Assembly (NCBI RefSeq): GCF_008373765.1
Contig: NZ_VUJW01000011.1
Span: 62,001-126,000, forward strand
Origin: Nocardioides antri
GTDB lineage: Bacteria > Actinomycetota > Actinomycetes > Propionibacteriales > Nocardioidaceae
Reading direction: 5' to 3'
Length of the DNA stretch: 64,000 nucleotides
Both the position numbers and the translations under genes were made by a program. The notes beneath the pieces were generated by a model. That model was not told the DNA's origin, did not search any database, and worked only from the letters and a program-made list of their open reading frames with translations. Shown piece after piece: positions 18,724 to 27,965 of the stretch (its first letter is position 1; every line of letters begins with the position of its first letter).

Positions 18724-19593
18724 GTGACGCACCCACGGCTCGAGCGGGGTCCGGCTATCGGGCTGGTGCTCGTCGGCATCGCCACGGTCCAGCTCGGGGC
18801 CGGCGTCGCGAAGAACCTCTTCGACGAGATCTCCCCCACCGGCCTGGTCTGGCTGCGGCTCGCGTCCAGTGCGCTCGTCCTGCTGGTGGTCGCCCGGCCC
18901 CGGTTCCACGGCCGCGACCGCACCGACTGGTTGACCGTCCTCGGGTTCGGGGTGTCCCTCGGCCTGATGAACTGGGCGATCTACCAGTCCTTCAGCCGGA
19001 TCCCGATCGGGATCGCGGTCACCATCGAGTTCATCGGGCCGCTCGCGCTGGCGACGTTCGGGTCTCGTCGGGCCCGCGACCTGGCCTGGGTCGCGCTCGC
19101 AGCGCTCGGCGTCGGACTCCTCGGCGCCGAGCGGGCCGACCTCGATCCCGTCGGCGTGGCGTTCGCGTGCCTGGCCGGCGCGTCGTGGGCCGGGTACATC
19201 CTGCTCAGCGCGCACACCGGACGGCGGTGGGAAGGCCTCGACGGTCTCGCCGTCGCCAGCCTGGTCGCGGTGCTGCTGCTCTCGCCGACCCTGGCCGGCA
19301 CCGACCGGGGCCCGCTGGCGGACCCGCGCATCATCGCCCTCGGCGCCGTGGTCGGCCTGCTCAGCTCGGTGATCCCCTACAGCTGCGAGCTGGTGGCGCT
19401 GCGCCGGCTGCGCCCCGCGCTGCTCGGCGTGCTGATGAGTCTGGAGCCCGCGGCCGCGGCCCTGGCCGGGCTGCTCGTCGTCGGTGAGCAGCTCAGCCTC
19501 GTGCAGTGGGCGGCGATCGCCTGCGTCGTCGTCGCCAGCGTCGGCGCCACCCGGACGACGACACCTCCCGAGCCGGCGCCCACCGCCGGTTGA
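18724..19593 (+). CDS. EamA family (RhtA-like) transporter
   Basis: A 289-residue protein with ten hydrophobic segments arranged as two five-helix EamA repeats. The segments GVAKNLFDEISPTGLVWLRLASSALVLL and GVLMSLEPAAAALAGLLVVGEQLSLVQWAAI match the RhtA/YdcZ-like amino acid and metabolite exporters, in which the second repeat carries LEPA. Substrate probably a hydrophobic amino acid or threonine/homoserine, by family only. Start GTG 18724. Confidence 0.88.
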   Translation: MTHPRLERGPAIGLVLVGIATVQLGAGVAKNLFDEISPTGLVWLRLASSALVLLVVARPRFHGRDRTDWLTVLGFGVSLGLMNWAIYQSFSRIPIGIAVTIEFIGPLALATFGSRRARDLAWVALAALGVGLLGAERADLDPVGVAFACLAGASWAGYILLSAHTGRRWEGLDGLAVASLVAVLLLSPTLAGTDRGPLADPRIIALGAVVGLLSSVIPYSCELVALRRLRPALLGVLMSLEPAAAALAGLLVVGEQLSLVQWAAIACVVVASVGATRTTTPPEPAPTAG

Positions 19594-19743
19594 GAGGCGC
19601 GACCGGCCCACCCGGGCCCCACCAAGGCAGGCCCTCGCACGCCGGATCATTTCACCGAACTGTCACGTCCCCCTGATGTGCCCGAGACGACGTCGGCACT
19701 ACCGTTGGCCCATCCCCCATGCTTCCCCCCTCGGAGTGACGCC

Positions 19744-19932
19744 GTGTTCCCCTCCCTGCGCCATCTCGTCCGCCTCCGCCAGGCCATCTCGGACTGGCCG
19801 GTCTCGTCGCAGCAGCTCTCCCGCCGCAACGCCATGATCGCCCTCAGCGCCTGCTCCCGCCGCCGGGAGGAACGTGAGGAAGTGGCGTCGTACCTCGCCG
19901 GACGCGCCGCCGAGCGCACCGCCCACGGCTGA
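19744..19932 (+). CDS. Small basic conserved-looking protein
   Basis: A 62-residue protein from GTG 19744 with GGAG 7 bases upstream: FPSLRHLVRLRQAISDWPV, then SQQLSRRNAMIALSACSRRR and an acidic/Ala-rich end. It is charged and probably helical, with no signal or membrane helix. Codon third positions are strongly GC, as in real genes here. No function known. A TACCGT near 19700 could be its -10. Confidence 0.55.
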   Translation: MFPSLRHLVRLRQAISDWPVSSQQLSRRNAMIALSACSRRREEREEVASYLAGRAAERTAHG

Positions 19933-19956
19933 CCGGCACCACTCGGCCCGGCCCCG

Positions 19957-19979
19957 GCCGTGCCCGTGTGCGGCACGGC
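19957..19979 (+). terminator. Short hairpin after the small protein gene
   Basis: GCCGTGCC (19957-19964) pairs perfectly with 19972-19979 across a 7-base loop, 25 bases after the stop. No T-run; a weak terminator at best. Confidence 0.35.
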
Positions 19980-20017
19980 ACACCCCGGAGCGGGCCCGCC
20001 TCGGGCAGAATCCGGGC

Positions 20018-20947
20018 ATGTCCACTTCCACGCCCGACGCCACCCGGACGGGACTCGTGTCGTTCCACGACATCCTGTCCGACGACGGGACCCACGTCCG
20101 GGCGTGGACCAACGACCCCGACGGCCTGATCGACGGGCCGACCGTCGTGCTGTGCAACGGGCTCGGCACCAACGCCTACCTCTGGCCGGCGCTGCTCGAC
20201 CCGGCCTGCGGCGTCCGCGTCGTGTCGTGGAACCACCGCGGGGTCGGCGGCTCGGACCGCCCGGCCGACAAGAGGCACGTGGAGATCGAGCGCTTCGTGG
20301 AGGACGGGCTCTCCGTCATGGACCACTTCGGCATCGACCGGGCGGTCCTCATGGGCTGGTCGATGGGTGTGAACACCATGTTCGAGCTCGCGGTCCGCAA
20401 CCCCGAGAGGGTCGCCGGCCTGTTCGCCGTCTGCGGCGTGCCCGGTGACACGTTCCGCACCATGCTCGCGCCGTTCCGGCTCCCCCACCCGCTCGGCCGG
20501 CTGATCACGATCACCGCGTGCCGAGCGGCGAAGCTGACCGGCTGGGCCGTCAGCCCGGTCACGACCCGGCTGCCCATCGGTCCCCGCGCGGTGGCGCTGA
20601 TCTCCCACAGCGGCTTCATGCTCCCGGTCGCCGACCCGGAGATGACCGCCGTCGGGATCCGCGAGTTCATCAAGACCCCGGTGCAGTGGTACGCCCACCT
20701 GGCCCTCGGCACCTCCAAGCACGCCCGCGTCTCGCTGAGCGACATCGAGGTCCCCGCCCGCTTCGTCGCCGCGACGTACGACGTGCTGGCCGGTGCCCGC
20801 GACATGGCCACCGCGGCCGACCGGCTGTCCGACGCCGACTACGTCGAGCTGCGCGGCTCCCACTTCATCCAGCTCGAGCAGCCCGACCAGGTGCACGCGC
20901 TGCTTCTCGACTTCCTGGACAAGGTCGCGTCACGTCAGTCTGAGTAG
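20018..20947 (+). CDS. Alpha/beta fold hydrolase
   Basis: A 309-residue cytoplasmic hydrolase. The oxyanion strand region is TVVLCNGLGTNAYLW, the nucleophile elbow LMGWSMGVN (Ser in GWSMG), and the acid and base lie in ARFVAATYDVLAG and ELRGSHFIQLEQP. The order and spacing fit the alpha/beta fold; the substrate is unknown. ATG 20018 is used; a longer frame upstream overlaps the small protein gene and lacks sense. Confidence 0.85.
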   Translation: MSTSTPDATRTGLVSFHDILSDDGTHVRAWTNDPDGLIDGPTVVLCNGLGTNAYLWPALLDPACGVRVVSWNHRGVGGSDRPADKRHVEIERFVEDGLSVMDHFGIDRAVLMGWSMGVNTMFELAVRNPERVAGLFAVCGVPGDTFRTMLAPFRLPHPLGRLITITACRAAKLTGWAVSPVTTRLPIGPRAVALISHSGFMLPVADPEMTAVGIREFIKTPVQWYAHLALGTSKHARVSLSDIEVPARFVAATYDVLAGARDMATAADRLSDADYVELRGSHFIQLEQPDQVHALLLDFLDKVASRQSE

Positions 20948-20956
20948 GGTCGCCGC

Positions 20957-22114
20957 ATGAGCGCCCGTCGTCCGACCGTCGCCCTGGTCGCCCTCGCGGC
21001 TCTGCTCGTCGGGCTCGTCGGGCTCGTCGGCTGCAGCGAGGAGGACGACCCGCCCGTCGCCGAGAGCACCCAGACGCCCGCCACGTCCGCTCCGACCAGC
21101 GACCCGCCGGACCCGAGCCCGACGACCGACGGAGGTGGCCGGCCCGAGGTGGTCGACACGGTCGCGAGCGGGCTGTCCGTGCCGTGGGGCCTCGACTTCC
21201 TGCCCGACGGCCGCGCCGTCGTGACGGAGCGGGACACCGCACGGGTGCTGGTGATCACGCCACCGGAGGGCGGGGGCGAGGGTGAGGTCGTCGAGGTCGG
21301 CCGGATCCCCGAGACCGCCCCGCAGGGCGAGGCCGGGCTGCTGGGCGTGGCCGTCTCCCCCGACTTCGAGCAGGACCACCTCCTCTACTTCTACGTCTGC
21401 ACGGCCGAGGACAACCGGGTCGTGCGCGCCGAGCTGACCGGCGGCGAGCTCGGAGAGACCGAGCCGATCCTGACCGGCATCCCCGGCGGGTTCATCCACG
21501 ACGGCGGCCGGCTGGAGTTCGGGCCGGACGGCTACCTCTACGTCTCCACCGGGGAGATCGGCGAGGACGAGCTGGCCCGGGAGCGCAGCGGCTATGCCGG
21601 GAAGATCCTCCGGATCACCGCGGACGGCGAGCCGGCTCCCGGCAACCCGTTCGACGACGAGGTGTGGTCGTGGGGCCACCGCAACGTGCAGGGACTGGCG
21701 TTCGACGACGACGGTCGGCTGTGGGCGAGCGAGTTCGGGTCCAGCAGCTTCGACGAGCTCAACCTGATCGAGGCCGGCGACGACTACGGCTGGCCGGTGG
21801 TCGAGGGCGAGGGCGGCGAGCCCGACTACCACGACCCCGAGCTCACCTGGCCCGTCGACGAGGCCTCGCCGTCCGGCCTGGCCTACCTCGACGGGGAGCT
21901 CTGGATGGCCGCGCTGCGCGGCGAGCGGCTCTGGCGGATCCCCGTCGACGGCCGGGCCGCCGGCGACCCCACCGCGTTCCTCGCCGGCGAGTACGGCCGG
22001 CTCCGCACCGTCGTGGTCGCGCCCGACGGGCGGCTCTGGCTCACCACCAGCAACCACGACGGCCGCGGGCAGCCGACCGCCGAGGACGACCGGATCCTGG
22101 TGGTGGCGCCCTAG
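20957..22114 (+). CDS. PQQ-dependent sugar dehydrogenase-like lipoprotein
   Basis: A 385-residue protein with a lipoprotein signal peptide ending LVGLVGC, then a Thr/Pro-rich linker to about residue 60 and a six-bladed propeller of the glucose/sorbosone dehydrogenase (GSDH) family: VASGLSVPWGLDFLPDGRAVVTER, GEAGLLGVAVSPDFEQDHLLYFY, WSWGHRNVQGLAFDDDGRLWASEFG. In known enzymes this propeller binds PQQ and oxidises aldoses, but many relatives are uncharacterised. It begins 9 bases after the hydrolase stop and is probably cotranscribed with it. Confidence 0.88.
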   Translation: MSARRPTVALVALAALLVGLVGLVGCSEEDDPPVAESTQTPATSAPTSDPPDPSPTTDGGGRPEVVDTVASGLSVPWGLDFLPDGRAVVTERDTARVLVITPPEGGGEGEVVEVGRIPETAPQGEAGLLGVAVSPDFEQDHLLYFYVCTAEDNRVVRAELTGGELGETEPILTGIPGGFIHDGGRLEFGPDGYLYVSTGEIGEDELARERSGYAGKILRITADGEPAPGNPFDDEVWSWGHRNVQGLAFDDDGRLWASEFGSSSFDELNLIEAGDDYGWPVVEGEGGEPDYHDPELTWPVDEASPSGLAYLDGELWMAALRGERLWRIPVDGRAAGDPTAFLAGEYGRLRTVVVAPDGRLWLTTSNHDGRGQPTAEDDRILVVAP

Positions 22115-22126
22115 TTGTGATGTCAC

Positions 22127-22954
22127 CTAGCCGGACGCAGCAGGCCGACGCTCCACCCGCGCCCGCCGGGCAGCCCGCCTCAGCGTGGTGAGCACAGCCG
22201 GCCCGAGCAGGGCGACGGCGAGTGCGTTGGTGATCGCGCGACCGGTGTCCCAGCCGCCGGTCGACGTGAGCAGCGTGTAGAGCACGAACCGGTGCAGGTT
22301 CTCCAGGAGTGGCGCCCCCGGTACGTAGGACAGGTCGGTCGAGTCCTGGCCGGGCACCTGGACGCCGAGGATGAACGGCCAGCCCCAAAGGTTCATCAGG
22401 AGGCCGTAGGCGTAGGCGGCGAGGACGCCGTACACCACCAGCATCGCGACCTCCCATCGGCCGGACACGCGCCGCGGCAGGAGCCCGGCGAACATGCCGA
22501 CCCAGCCCGCGACGAGCATCTGGAACGGCAGCCACGGGCCGACGCCGGCAGTCATGAGCGCCGACGCGAAGAGCGAGGTGCAGCCGAGCACGAACCCGAA
22601 GCCGGGGCCGAAGACCCGGCCGCCGAGGATGAGCAGGAAGAACACCAGCTCCAGCCCCGCTGTGCCGGCGCTGACGCCGCGCAGGATCGCGTTGACGGCG
22701 CTGAGAACGCCGAGGATCGCGAGCACGCGCGCGTCCATGCCGCCCTCGCTGATCTCGGCGAGCACGACAGCGAGGATCACCGGCAGCAGCGCGAGGAAGA
22801 GGAACGGCGGGTCCACCCGCTCGGTCGGGTCGGCCTCCAGGATGAGCGGCCAGCCGAGCATCATGAGGCCGATCAGCGAGGCCAGGGTGAGCACGACGGC
22901 CGACCGCAGGCGCAGGGGTACGGCGACCGCGGACCGCTCCACGACGGCGCTCAC
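22127..22954 (-). CDS. ECF transporter S component, probably for cobalamin
   Basis: A 275-residue membrane protein with about eight hydrophobic segments, from AVVLTLASLIGLMMLGWPLIL to AITNALAVALLGPAVLTTL. The central stretch LGLELVFFLLILGGRVFGPGFGFVLG-like pattern with FGLVLGCTSLFASAL and WLPFQMLVAGWVGMFAGLLP resembles S components of the cobalamin (CbrT-like) and related groups. It overlaps the ATPase gene by 4 bases (GTGA). Five genes downstream of a B12 riboswitch, it is the last and should give substrate specificity. The cobalamin assignment is inference from the riboswitch and partner genes. Confidence 0.78.
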   Translation of the reverse strand: MSAVVERSAVAVPLRLRSAVVLTLASLIGLMMLGWPLILEADPTERVDPPFLFLALLPVILAVVLAEISEGGMDARVLAILGVLSAVNAILRGVSAGTAGLELVFFLLILGGRVFGPGFGFVLGCTSLFASALMTAGVGPWLPFQMLVAGWVGMFAGLLPRRVSGRWEVAMLVVYGVLAAYAYGLLMNLWGWPFILGVQVPGQDSTDLSYVPGAPLLENLHRFVLYTLLTSTGGWDTGRAITNALAVALLGPAVLTTLRRAARRARVERRPAASG

Positions 22955-24579
22955 GGCGAGACCTCCGCGGAGGTGGCCAGCGCGGCGGCGACCTCGTCGA
23001 CCCGGAGCCAGCCGGGCCCGAGCACCTTCGTCACCTGGGGCGCGAAGGCCGGCGACTCGGCGACGACCTCGCGGACCGGCCCGCTCGACACGACCTCGCC
23101 CTCGGCGAGGACCACGACGTCGTCCGCGACCTGGGCGACGAACTCGACGTCGTGGGTGGCAACCAGGACGGCACGTCCCTCGGCCGCGAGGTCCCGCAGG
23201 ATCCCGGCCAGCGCGTGCTTGCCCGGGTAGTCCAGGCCGCGGGTCGGCTCGTCGAGCAGCAGGACCGGCGGGCCGGCGGTGAGCACGATGGAGACGGCGA
23301 GCGCCAGCCGCTGGCCCTCCGAGAGGTCGCGCGGGTGCCCGGCCGGGTCGATGCCGGGAGCGAGTCGCTCGAGGAGCCCGGCGCAGGTGCCGACCGCCGC
23401 GGACGCCGTACGGTCCGCCGCGGCGCACTCCTCCGCGACCGTCTCCAGGTAGAGCAGGTCGGCGGGACTCTGCGGCACCAGCCCGGTGTGCCGGCGCCGT
23501 GCCTCCGGCCTGAGCCGGTGCGGGTCGTCACCGCCGACCCGCACGGTGCCGCGGGTCGCGGCGTGCCGCCCCTGCAGCGACCACAGGAGCGTCGACTTCC
23601 CCGCGCCGTTGCGGCCCATCAACCCGGTGACGGTCCCGGGCACGAGGTCCAGGTCGACGTCGCGGAGCGCCGGGACCGGCCCGTGCGCGACCACCAGATT
23701 GCGCACCTCGGCGGCCGGCCCGCGTCGTACCGGACCTGTCGGCCCCGTCTCGACCGGGAGAGGGTCCGGCGGCGTGCCGAGCCGCGACCGCAGCTCGGCA
23801 GTGCGACGGCGCGCGTCCCGCACCGTGAGCGGGAGCGGCGACCAGCCGGCGAGCCGGCCGAGCTCGACGATCGGAGGGGCGATCGGCGCGTCGACCAGGA
23901 GCCCGGCGGGGTCGCCGACCCGGACCCGACCGCCTTCGCCCAGCAGGCACAGCCGGTCGGCGAAGGGCACCACCCGCTCGAGGCGGTGCTCGGCGACCAG
24001 CACCGAGACCCCGAGGTCGTGGACCAGCCGGGTCACCGTCGCGAGGACGTCCTCGGCTGCTGTGGGATCGAGCGCGGAGGTCGGCTCGTCGAGGACCAGC
24101 AGCCGGGGGTGGGTCGTCAGGACCGACCCGATCGCGACGCGCTGCTGCTGACCACCCGACAGGGTCCGGAGGTCACGGTGGCGCAGGTCGGCGATTCCGA
24201 GCAGGTCGAGCGTCTCCTCGACCCGGCGCCGCATGGTCGGCGCGGCGAGGCCGAGCTGCTCCATCCCGAATGCGAGCTCCTCCTCGACGGTGTCGGTGAC
24301 GAACCACGCGGGCGGGTTCTGGCCGACGTAGCCGACCAGGTGGGCGCGCTCCCGCGCCGGCACCTCGAGCACGCTCGCGCCGTCGATGACCACGTCGCCG
24401 GTGAGGGTCCCGCCGGTGAAGGCCGGCACCAGGCCCGCGACGACGCCGAGCAGGGTCGACTTGCCCACGCCGGTCGGCCCGGCGAGCAGCACCAGCTCGC
24501 CGTGGTCGATGGCGAGGTCGACGTGGTCGAGGACCAACCGGTCGTCGTAGCGGAAGGTGACGTCGCGCAGCTCGAACAT
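22951..24579 (-). CDS. ECF transporter fused ATPase (A and A' in one chain)
   Basis: A 542-residue protein with two ATP-binding cassettes. The first has Walker A GPTGVGKST (34-42), signature LSGGQQQRVAIG and Walker B LLVLDEPTSALD; the second, after a linker near 270, has GRNGAGKSTLL, LSEGQRLALAV and VLLLDEPTRGLD. Such fused A-A' subunits power group II and some actinobacterial ECF vitamin transporters. It shares one base with the T-component gene upstream and overlaps the S-component start downstream, so all three subunits are translationally coupled. Confidence 0.92.
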   Translation of the reverse strand: MFELRDVTFRYDDRLVLDHVDLAIDHGELVLLAGPTGVGKSTLLGVVAGLVPAFTGGTLTGDVVIDGASVLEVPARERAHLVGYVGQNPPAWFVTDTVEEELAFGMEQLGLAAPTMRRRVEETLDLLGIADLRHRDLRTLSGGQQQRVAIGSVLTTHPRLLVLDEPTSALDPTAAEDVLATVTRLVHDLGVSVLVAEHRLERVVPFADRLCLLGEGGRVRVGDPAGLLVDAPIAPPIVELGRLAGWSPLPLTVRDARRRTAELRSRLGTPPDPLPVETGPTGPVRRGPAAEVRNLVVAHGPVPALRDVDLDLVPGTVTGLMGRNGAGKSTLLWSLQGRHAATRGTVRVGGDDPHRLRPEARRRHTGLVPQSPADLLYLETVAEECAAADRTASAAVGTCAGLLERLAPGIDPAGHPRDLSEGQRLALAVSIVLTAGPPVLLLDEPTRGLDYPGKHALAGILRDLAAEGRAVLVATHDVEFVAQVADDVVVLAEGEVVSSGPVREVVAESPAFAPQVTKVLGPGWLRVDEVAAALATSAEVSP

Positions 24580-25700
24580 CAGACGGCCACCCTCGAGGGC
24601 TCGGAGGTGGGCTCAGGTGCGATGGCAGCCCGGTTCTGCGCCGTCAGGGGAGGTGGTGCGACGAAGACCGGGACCACGCCGACGAGCACGCCCAGGAGGG
24701 CGCCCAGGCTGAGCGCGGGCACGCCGAGCACGCCCGGGTGTGCGACGAGCGGGTCCCAGTGCAGCACGGCCCACAGCGCGGCACCGACGGCGAGCCCGGA
24801 CCCGGCGACGACGAACTCGATGGGCTGCCAGCGCTCCGGCCGGTAGCGGGTGCGCTCCACCCGCCGGCCGGCCGTCACGAACCCGGCCAGCGCCGCGACC
24901 ACGCCGACGGCGAGCATCGGCCAGGCGAGAACCCGCGGGGCGGTGGAGTCGAGGAACGCGTAGACGCCGACCCCGACGCCGAGCAGCCCGAGGATCATCA
25001 GCGCACCGGTGGTACGACGCTGGCCCACGGTCGCCGTACCGGACCGGCCGTAGCCGCGGGCGTCCATCCCCGCCGCGAGCGACAGCGACCGCTCGAACGC
25101 GTCCTCCAGGATCGGGACCAGCAGCCGTCGCAGCCCGCGGACGCGCCCCCGGTCGCCCCCGCGCAGCTGCTGTGCGGCCCGCACGCGGCGGGCGCTGTCG
25201 GCGAGCTGTGGGATGACGGTGATCGCCACGACCATCGCCGTGCCGATCTCGTAGAGAGCAGGCGGCAGCGACCGCATAAGGCGCTTCGGGTTCGCGAGCG
25301 CGTTGGCGGCGCCGACGGCGATGAGCAGGGTCGACAGCCGGAGCCCCTCGTAGACCGCGGCCACGAGCTCCTCTCGGCTGAACGGCCCGAGCAGGCTTAC
25401 GCCGGCTGCCCAGTCGGGCAGGGGGATCTCGGGCAGCGCGACCAGCACGTGCCCGGCGTCGTTGCCGCCGACGAGGAGCCGGAACAGCACCCGCACCACG
25501 AGCACGATGAGGCCGAGCCACAGGTAGAGCCGGAACGACCGCGCCCACGGCTGGTCGCCGCGGCAGGCGAACACGGTGATGGTGGCGACGACGAGCAGCA
25601 GCCCGAGGAGGAACGGGTTGGTCGTGCAGGACGCGCCGACGGCGAGACCGACCGCCCAGCACCACCAGGCGACCGGGTGGAGGTCCCGCGCCAACCTCAT
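24579..25700 (-). CDS. ECF transporter T component (CbiQ family)
   Basis: A 373-residue membrane protein with the CbiQ/EcfT family motif in the coupling helices: LSLAAGMDARGYGRSG, where the ARG signature contacts the ATPases. About eight helices, more than a minimal EcfT, with extra C-terminal segments (VLAWPMLAVGVVAALAGFVTA, VLGVPALSLGALLGVLVGVVPVFV). ATG 25700 overlaps the stop of the DUF4430 gene by 4 bases. Confidence 0.9.
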   Translation of the reverse strand: MRLARDLHPVAWWCWAVGLAVGASCTTNPFLLGLLLVVATITVFACRGDQPWARSFRLYLWLGLIVLVVRVLFRLLVGGNDAGHVLVALPEIPLPDWAAGVSLLGPFSREELVAAVYEGLRLSTLLIAVGAANALANPKRLMRSLPPALYEIGTAMVVAITVIPQLADSARRVRAAQQLRGGDRGRVRGLRRLLVPILEDAFERSLSLAAGMDARGYGRSGTATVGQRRTTGALMILGLLGVGVGVYAFLDSTAPRVLAWPMLAVGVVAALAGFVTAGRRVERTRYRPERWQPIEFVVAGSGLAVGAALWAVLHWDPLVAHPGVLGVPALSLGALLGVLVGVVPVFVAPPPLTAQNRAAIAPEPTSEPSRVAV

Positions 25701-26641
25701 CCCGTGCGCCTCCGGAGGACTGTCACCAGGCCCGCCGCGCCGAGCACGAGCACTGCGATGCCGAGGCCGATCCACGTCGGGAGCGCGCCGTCCTCGTCCT
25801 CGGACGCGTCCGTGGCGAGGTCGCTCGGCGGCGCGCCGTCGGTGATGTCCGCGGCCGCGGGGAGGGTGCTGCTCGAGGTCGGACTCTCCGACGGGGTCCC
25901 GCGGTCGCGGCGGTTCTTCGGACGGTCGGCCTTCGCGGACGCGGACCCGGAACTGGACGCGGACGACGTGGCTTCGTCGGTCGTGGGCGTCGTGGGCGTC
26001 GTGTTCGTCGACGGAACGGCCGACGACTGGTCGTCGTCCGTGTCCCCGCCGCTGGTGCCGTCGCCACCGCCGTTGCCACCGCCGTTGCCACCGCCGTTGC
26101 CACCGTCGTTGCCACCGCCGCCGTCGTTGCCGTCGTTGCCGTCGGGCGGGTCCGGCGCCTCGTGCGGCGTGGGTACGACGTCGGGCGGCTGCGCGTTGCC
26201 CGCGCCCTCGTGCCATGCGAAGGCGACGTACCCGCCGTCCGGCACGCTCAGCCCGCCGACGGACTGGTTGGAGAAGACCCAGCGGCCCGACTTCCCGTCC
26301 GACCACCACAGGCTCCAGAACGCGTCGTTCTCGAGGCACTCGCCGTCGCTGGGCAGGCCGGTGACCTTGCAGACGTAGCCGGGCTGCTGGGGGTGGTACT
26401 CCAGCGAGAACCCGGCGTCACGGAACGCCTGAGAGGCGGACTCACCGCCGGCGTCCGGCGCGCAGCCGGCGCGGGTCGGCCCGTCGAGCTCGTTGTAGTC
26501 GACGACCACCGTCACCCCCGTCGCCCCGGAGCAAGCAGCCGCGGCGGACGCCGCGGAAGCAGCCGGGGTCGGGGCGGCGAGGATCCCGGCGGCCGCGACC
26601 AGCAAGGTCGCGACCACCGGTCCGATCGTCCTCCGTGCCAC
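25697..26641 (-). CDS. Membrane-anchored DUF4430 (transcobalamin C-terminal-like) protein
   Basis: A 314-residue exported protein. Signal peptide 1-33, then a domain at about 37-135 resembling the beta domain of transcobalamin (SASQAFRDAGFSLEYH, CLENDAFWSLWWSDGKSGRW, GGYVAFAW), with paired cysteines. A flexible stalk follows: a Gly-Asn repeat (NGGGNGGGNGGG), then a Ser/Thr/Pro-rich part, then one helix (WIGLGIAVLVLGAAGLVTVL) and RRRTG. So the beta domain stands off the membrane. GTG 26641 is the most likely start. It lies between a barrel protein gene and the ECF T gene of the same operon. Confidence 0.78.
   Translation of the reverse strand: MARRTIGPVVATLLVAAAGILAAPTPAASAASAAAACSGATGVTVVVDYNELDGPTRAGCAPDAGGESASQAFRDAGFSLEYHPQQPGYVCKVTGLPSDGECLENDAFWSLWWSDGKSGRWVFSNQSVGGLSVPDGGYVAFAWHEGAGNAQPPDVVPTPHEAPDPPDGNDGNDGGGGNDGGNGGGNGGGNGGGDGTSGGDTDDDQSSAVPSTNTTPTTPTTDEATSSASSSGSASAKADRPKNRRDRGTPSESPTSSSTLPAAADITDGAPPSDLATDASEDEDGALPTWIGLGIAVLVLGAAGLVTVLRRRTG
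26068..26150. repeat. Gly-Asn repeat coding microsatellite
   Basis: Tandem 12-base units built on CCGCCGTTGCCA, plus shorter CGTTGC variants, encode the NGGG and NDG repeats of the stalk. Length change by slippage would alter stalk length without a frameshift. Confidence 0.75.
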
Positions 26642-26646
26642 GGTGA

Positions 26647-27963
26647 TCAGCGCGCGACGATGCGGTCGATCGCGGTGTCGTCGGCAGTCAGCACCTTCAC
26701 GGCCCGCTTGCCCGCCGGCTGCCTGACGGTGACTCGTGCGAAGACGGGGTCGCCCTCGCGCCCGCCGACGATCGCGACCGTCCGCCGGCCGATGCCGACG
26801 CAGGCCCGCTCGCCCTCGGCCAGTCCCTCGATCCGCACCCGCACCCGCGAGCCGGCCTCGACCCGCTCGGGGGCGTCGACCGCGAGTGGGACGTGCGTCG
26901 ACGGCGCGTGAGCCAGGGCGGGGAGTGCCTGTGCTGCCACGGTCTGCCACTCGCCCGCGACGAGCGCGCTGATGCCGGACCGACGGCCGGCGGCGTAGGC
27001 CCGCTTGTCGTACGCGATGGCGCCACGCTCGCCTGCCAGCGCCTTGTCGCAGGAGCGCCCGGGCACCTGCCGGGACCGCAGCCAGATCGCGGCCCTCTTC
27101 GCTGCGCGGTCGCGTCCGGCCACGGAGAACGCCCAGCCGCCGAGACCGGTGCTGTTCGCGTTGGCGATGCCGTTGTCGTCGGAGAGAGACCCGTTCCGCG
27201 CCTGCCAGCCCACCAGCCAGTCGGTCGCCTTGGCGAGCGCCGCCGCCAGCTCCGGATCGCCGGCGGCGTGCTCGTGGAGGAGGACCACGGCGAAGGCCGT
27301 GGCATCGGGGCCGGCCGCCGAGCCGTCGCAGGTGTCAGTGAAGAAGCTGAGGAAGTGGCCGCCGCTGCACTGCTGGGTCAGCAAGAAGTCGACCGCCGCC
27401 TCGGCCTCCGGAGAGCCGACGTTGAGCAGGCCGCGGGCCGCCCAGGTCTGGCCGTAGACGTTGGCGAAGTCGGATCCGCCGGCGTCGGCGATCCGGCCGG
27501 ACTCGCCGGTCAGCGCCTCCATCCGGGCGACCAGGTCGGTGCCGCCGAACGCGGCCGGGTCGGCGTCGCCGCCGAGGTCGCTCACGAACGACAGCAGCTT
27601 GCCGGTGGGACCGGCGTAGTGGTCGTCGGGCGCGCCGAAGTCGGCGCCCGTGATGTAGGAGTCGACCGTCTCCGCGAGCGCGCCGGTGATCCGCGGCAGG
27701 AGCCGGGTGCGACCGATCGCGTCGAGCGCGTACGCCGCCTCGACCGTGCCGCCGTAGTCGTTGTAGCTGACCGCCCCCGACCCGCCGTCGTACGCCGCGT
27801 GGAGGAGCCCGTCGTCGAGCCGGGAGCTGAGCCAGGTGGTGCCGATCGCCTTCGGAAGACGGTCGGGGTCCTCGTGGGCCTGGGCCGGTGCTGCCGTCAG
27901 GCTGACGGCGAGCGCGCCGCCCACGAGGGCGGCGCCGTACCGGCGAACGATGGTGCTGGACAT
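26647..27963 (-). CDS. Secreted alpha/alpha-barrel protein (prenyltransferase/squalene-cyclase-like repeats)
   Basis: A 438-residue protein with a Sec signal peptide ending AAPAQA (about residue 29). The body to about 345 has tandem helical repeats of the squalene-oxidase/prenyltransferase kind (GGTVEAAYALDAIGRTRLL, NVYGQTWAARGLLNVGSPEAEAAVDFLLTQQ, TAFAVVLLHEHAAGDPELAAAL, TGLGGWAFSVAGRDRAAKRAAIWL), the same fold as the N-terminal half of transcobalamin. A C-terminal beta domain of 80 residues follows. No cyclase DxDD or farnesyltransferase zinc site is seen, so binding rather than catalysis is likely. First gene after the riboswitch; GGGAAGGA precedes ATG 27963. Confidence 0.8.
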   Translation of the reverse strand: MSSTIVRRYGAALVGGALAVSLTAAPAQAHEDPDRLPKAIGTTWLSSRLDDGLLHAAYDGGSGAVSYNDYGGTVEAAYALDAIGRTRLLPRITGALAETVDSYITGADFGAPDDHYAGPTGKLLSFVSDLGGDADPAAFGGTDLVARMEALTGESGRIADAGGSDFANVYGQTWAARGLLNVGSPEAEAAVDFLLTQQCSGGHFLSFFTDTCDGSAAGPDATAFAVVLLHEHAAGDPELAAALAKATDWLVGWQARNGSLSDDNGIANANSTGLGGWAFSVAGRDRAAKRAAIWLRSRQVPGRSCDKALAGERGAIAYDKRAYAAGRRSGISALVAGEWQTVAAQALPALAHAPSTHVPLAVDAPERVEAGSRVRVRIEGLAEGERACVGIGRRTVAIVGGREGDPVFARVTVRQPAGKRAVKVLTADDTAIDRIVAR

Positions 27964-27965
27964 GT

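Noticed and set aside
26068-26150. Tandem repeats that could suggest a CRISPR array
   Set aside because: Units are contiguous 12-base multiples without spacers and code for a Gly-Asn stalk.
26647-27963. Squalene/terpene cyclase
   Set aside because: Helical repeats fit the fold, but the DxDD-type catalytic motif is missing, the protein is exported, and the operon and riboswitch point to B12 binding.
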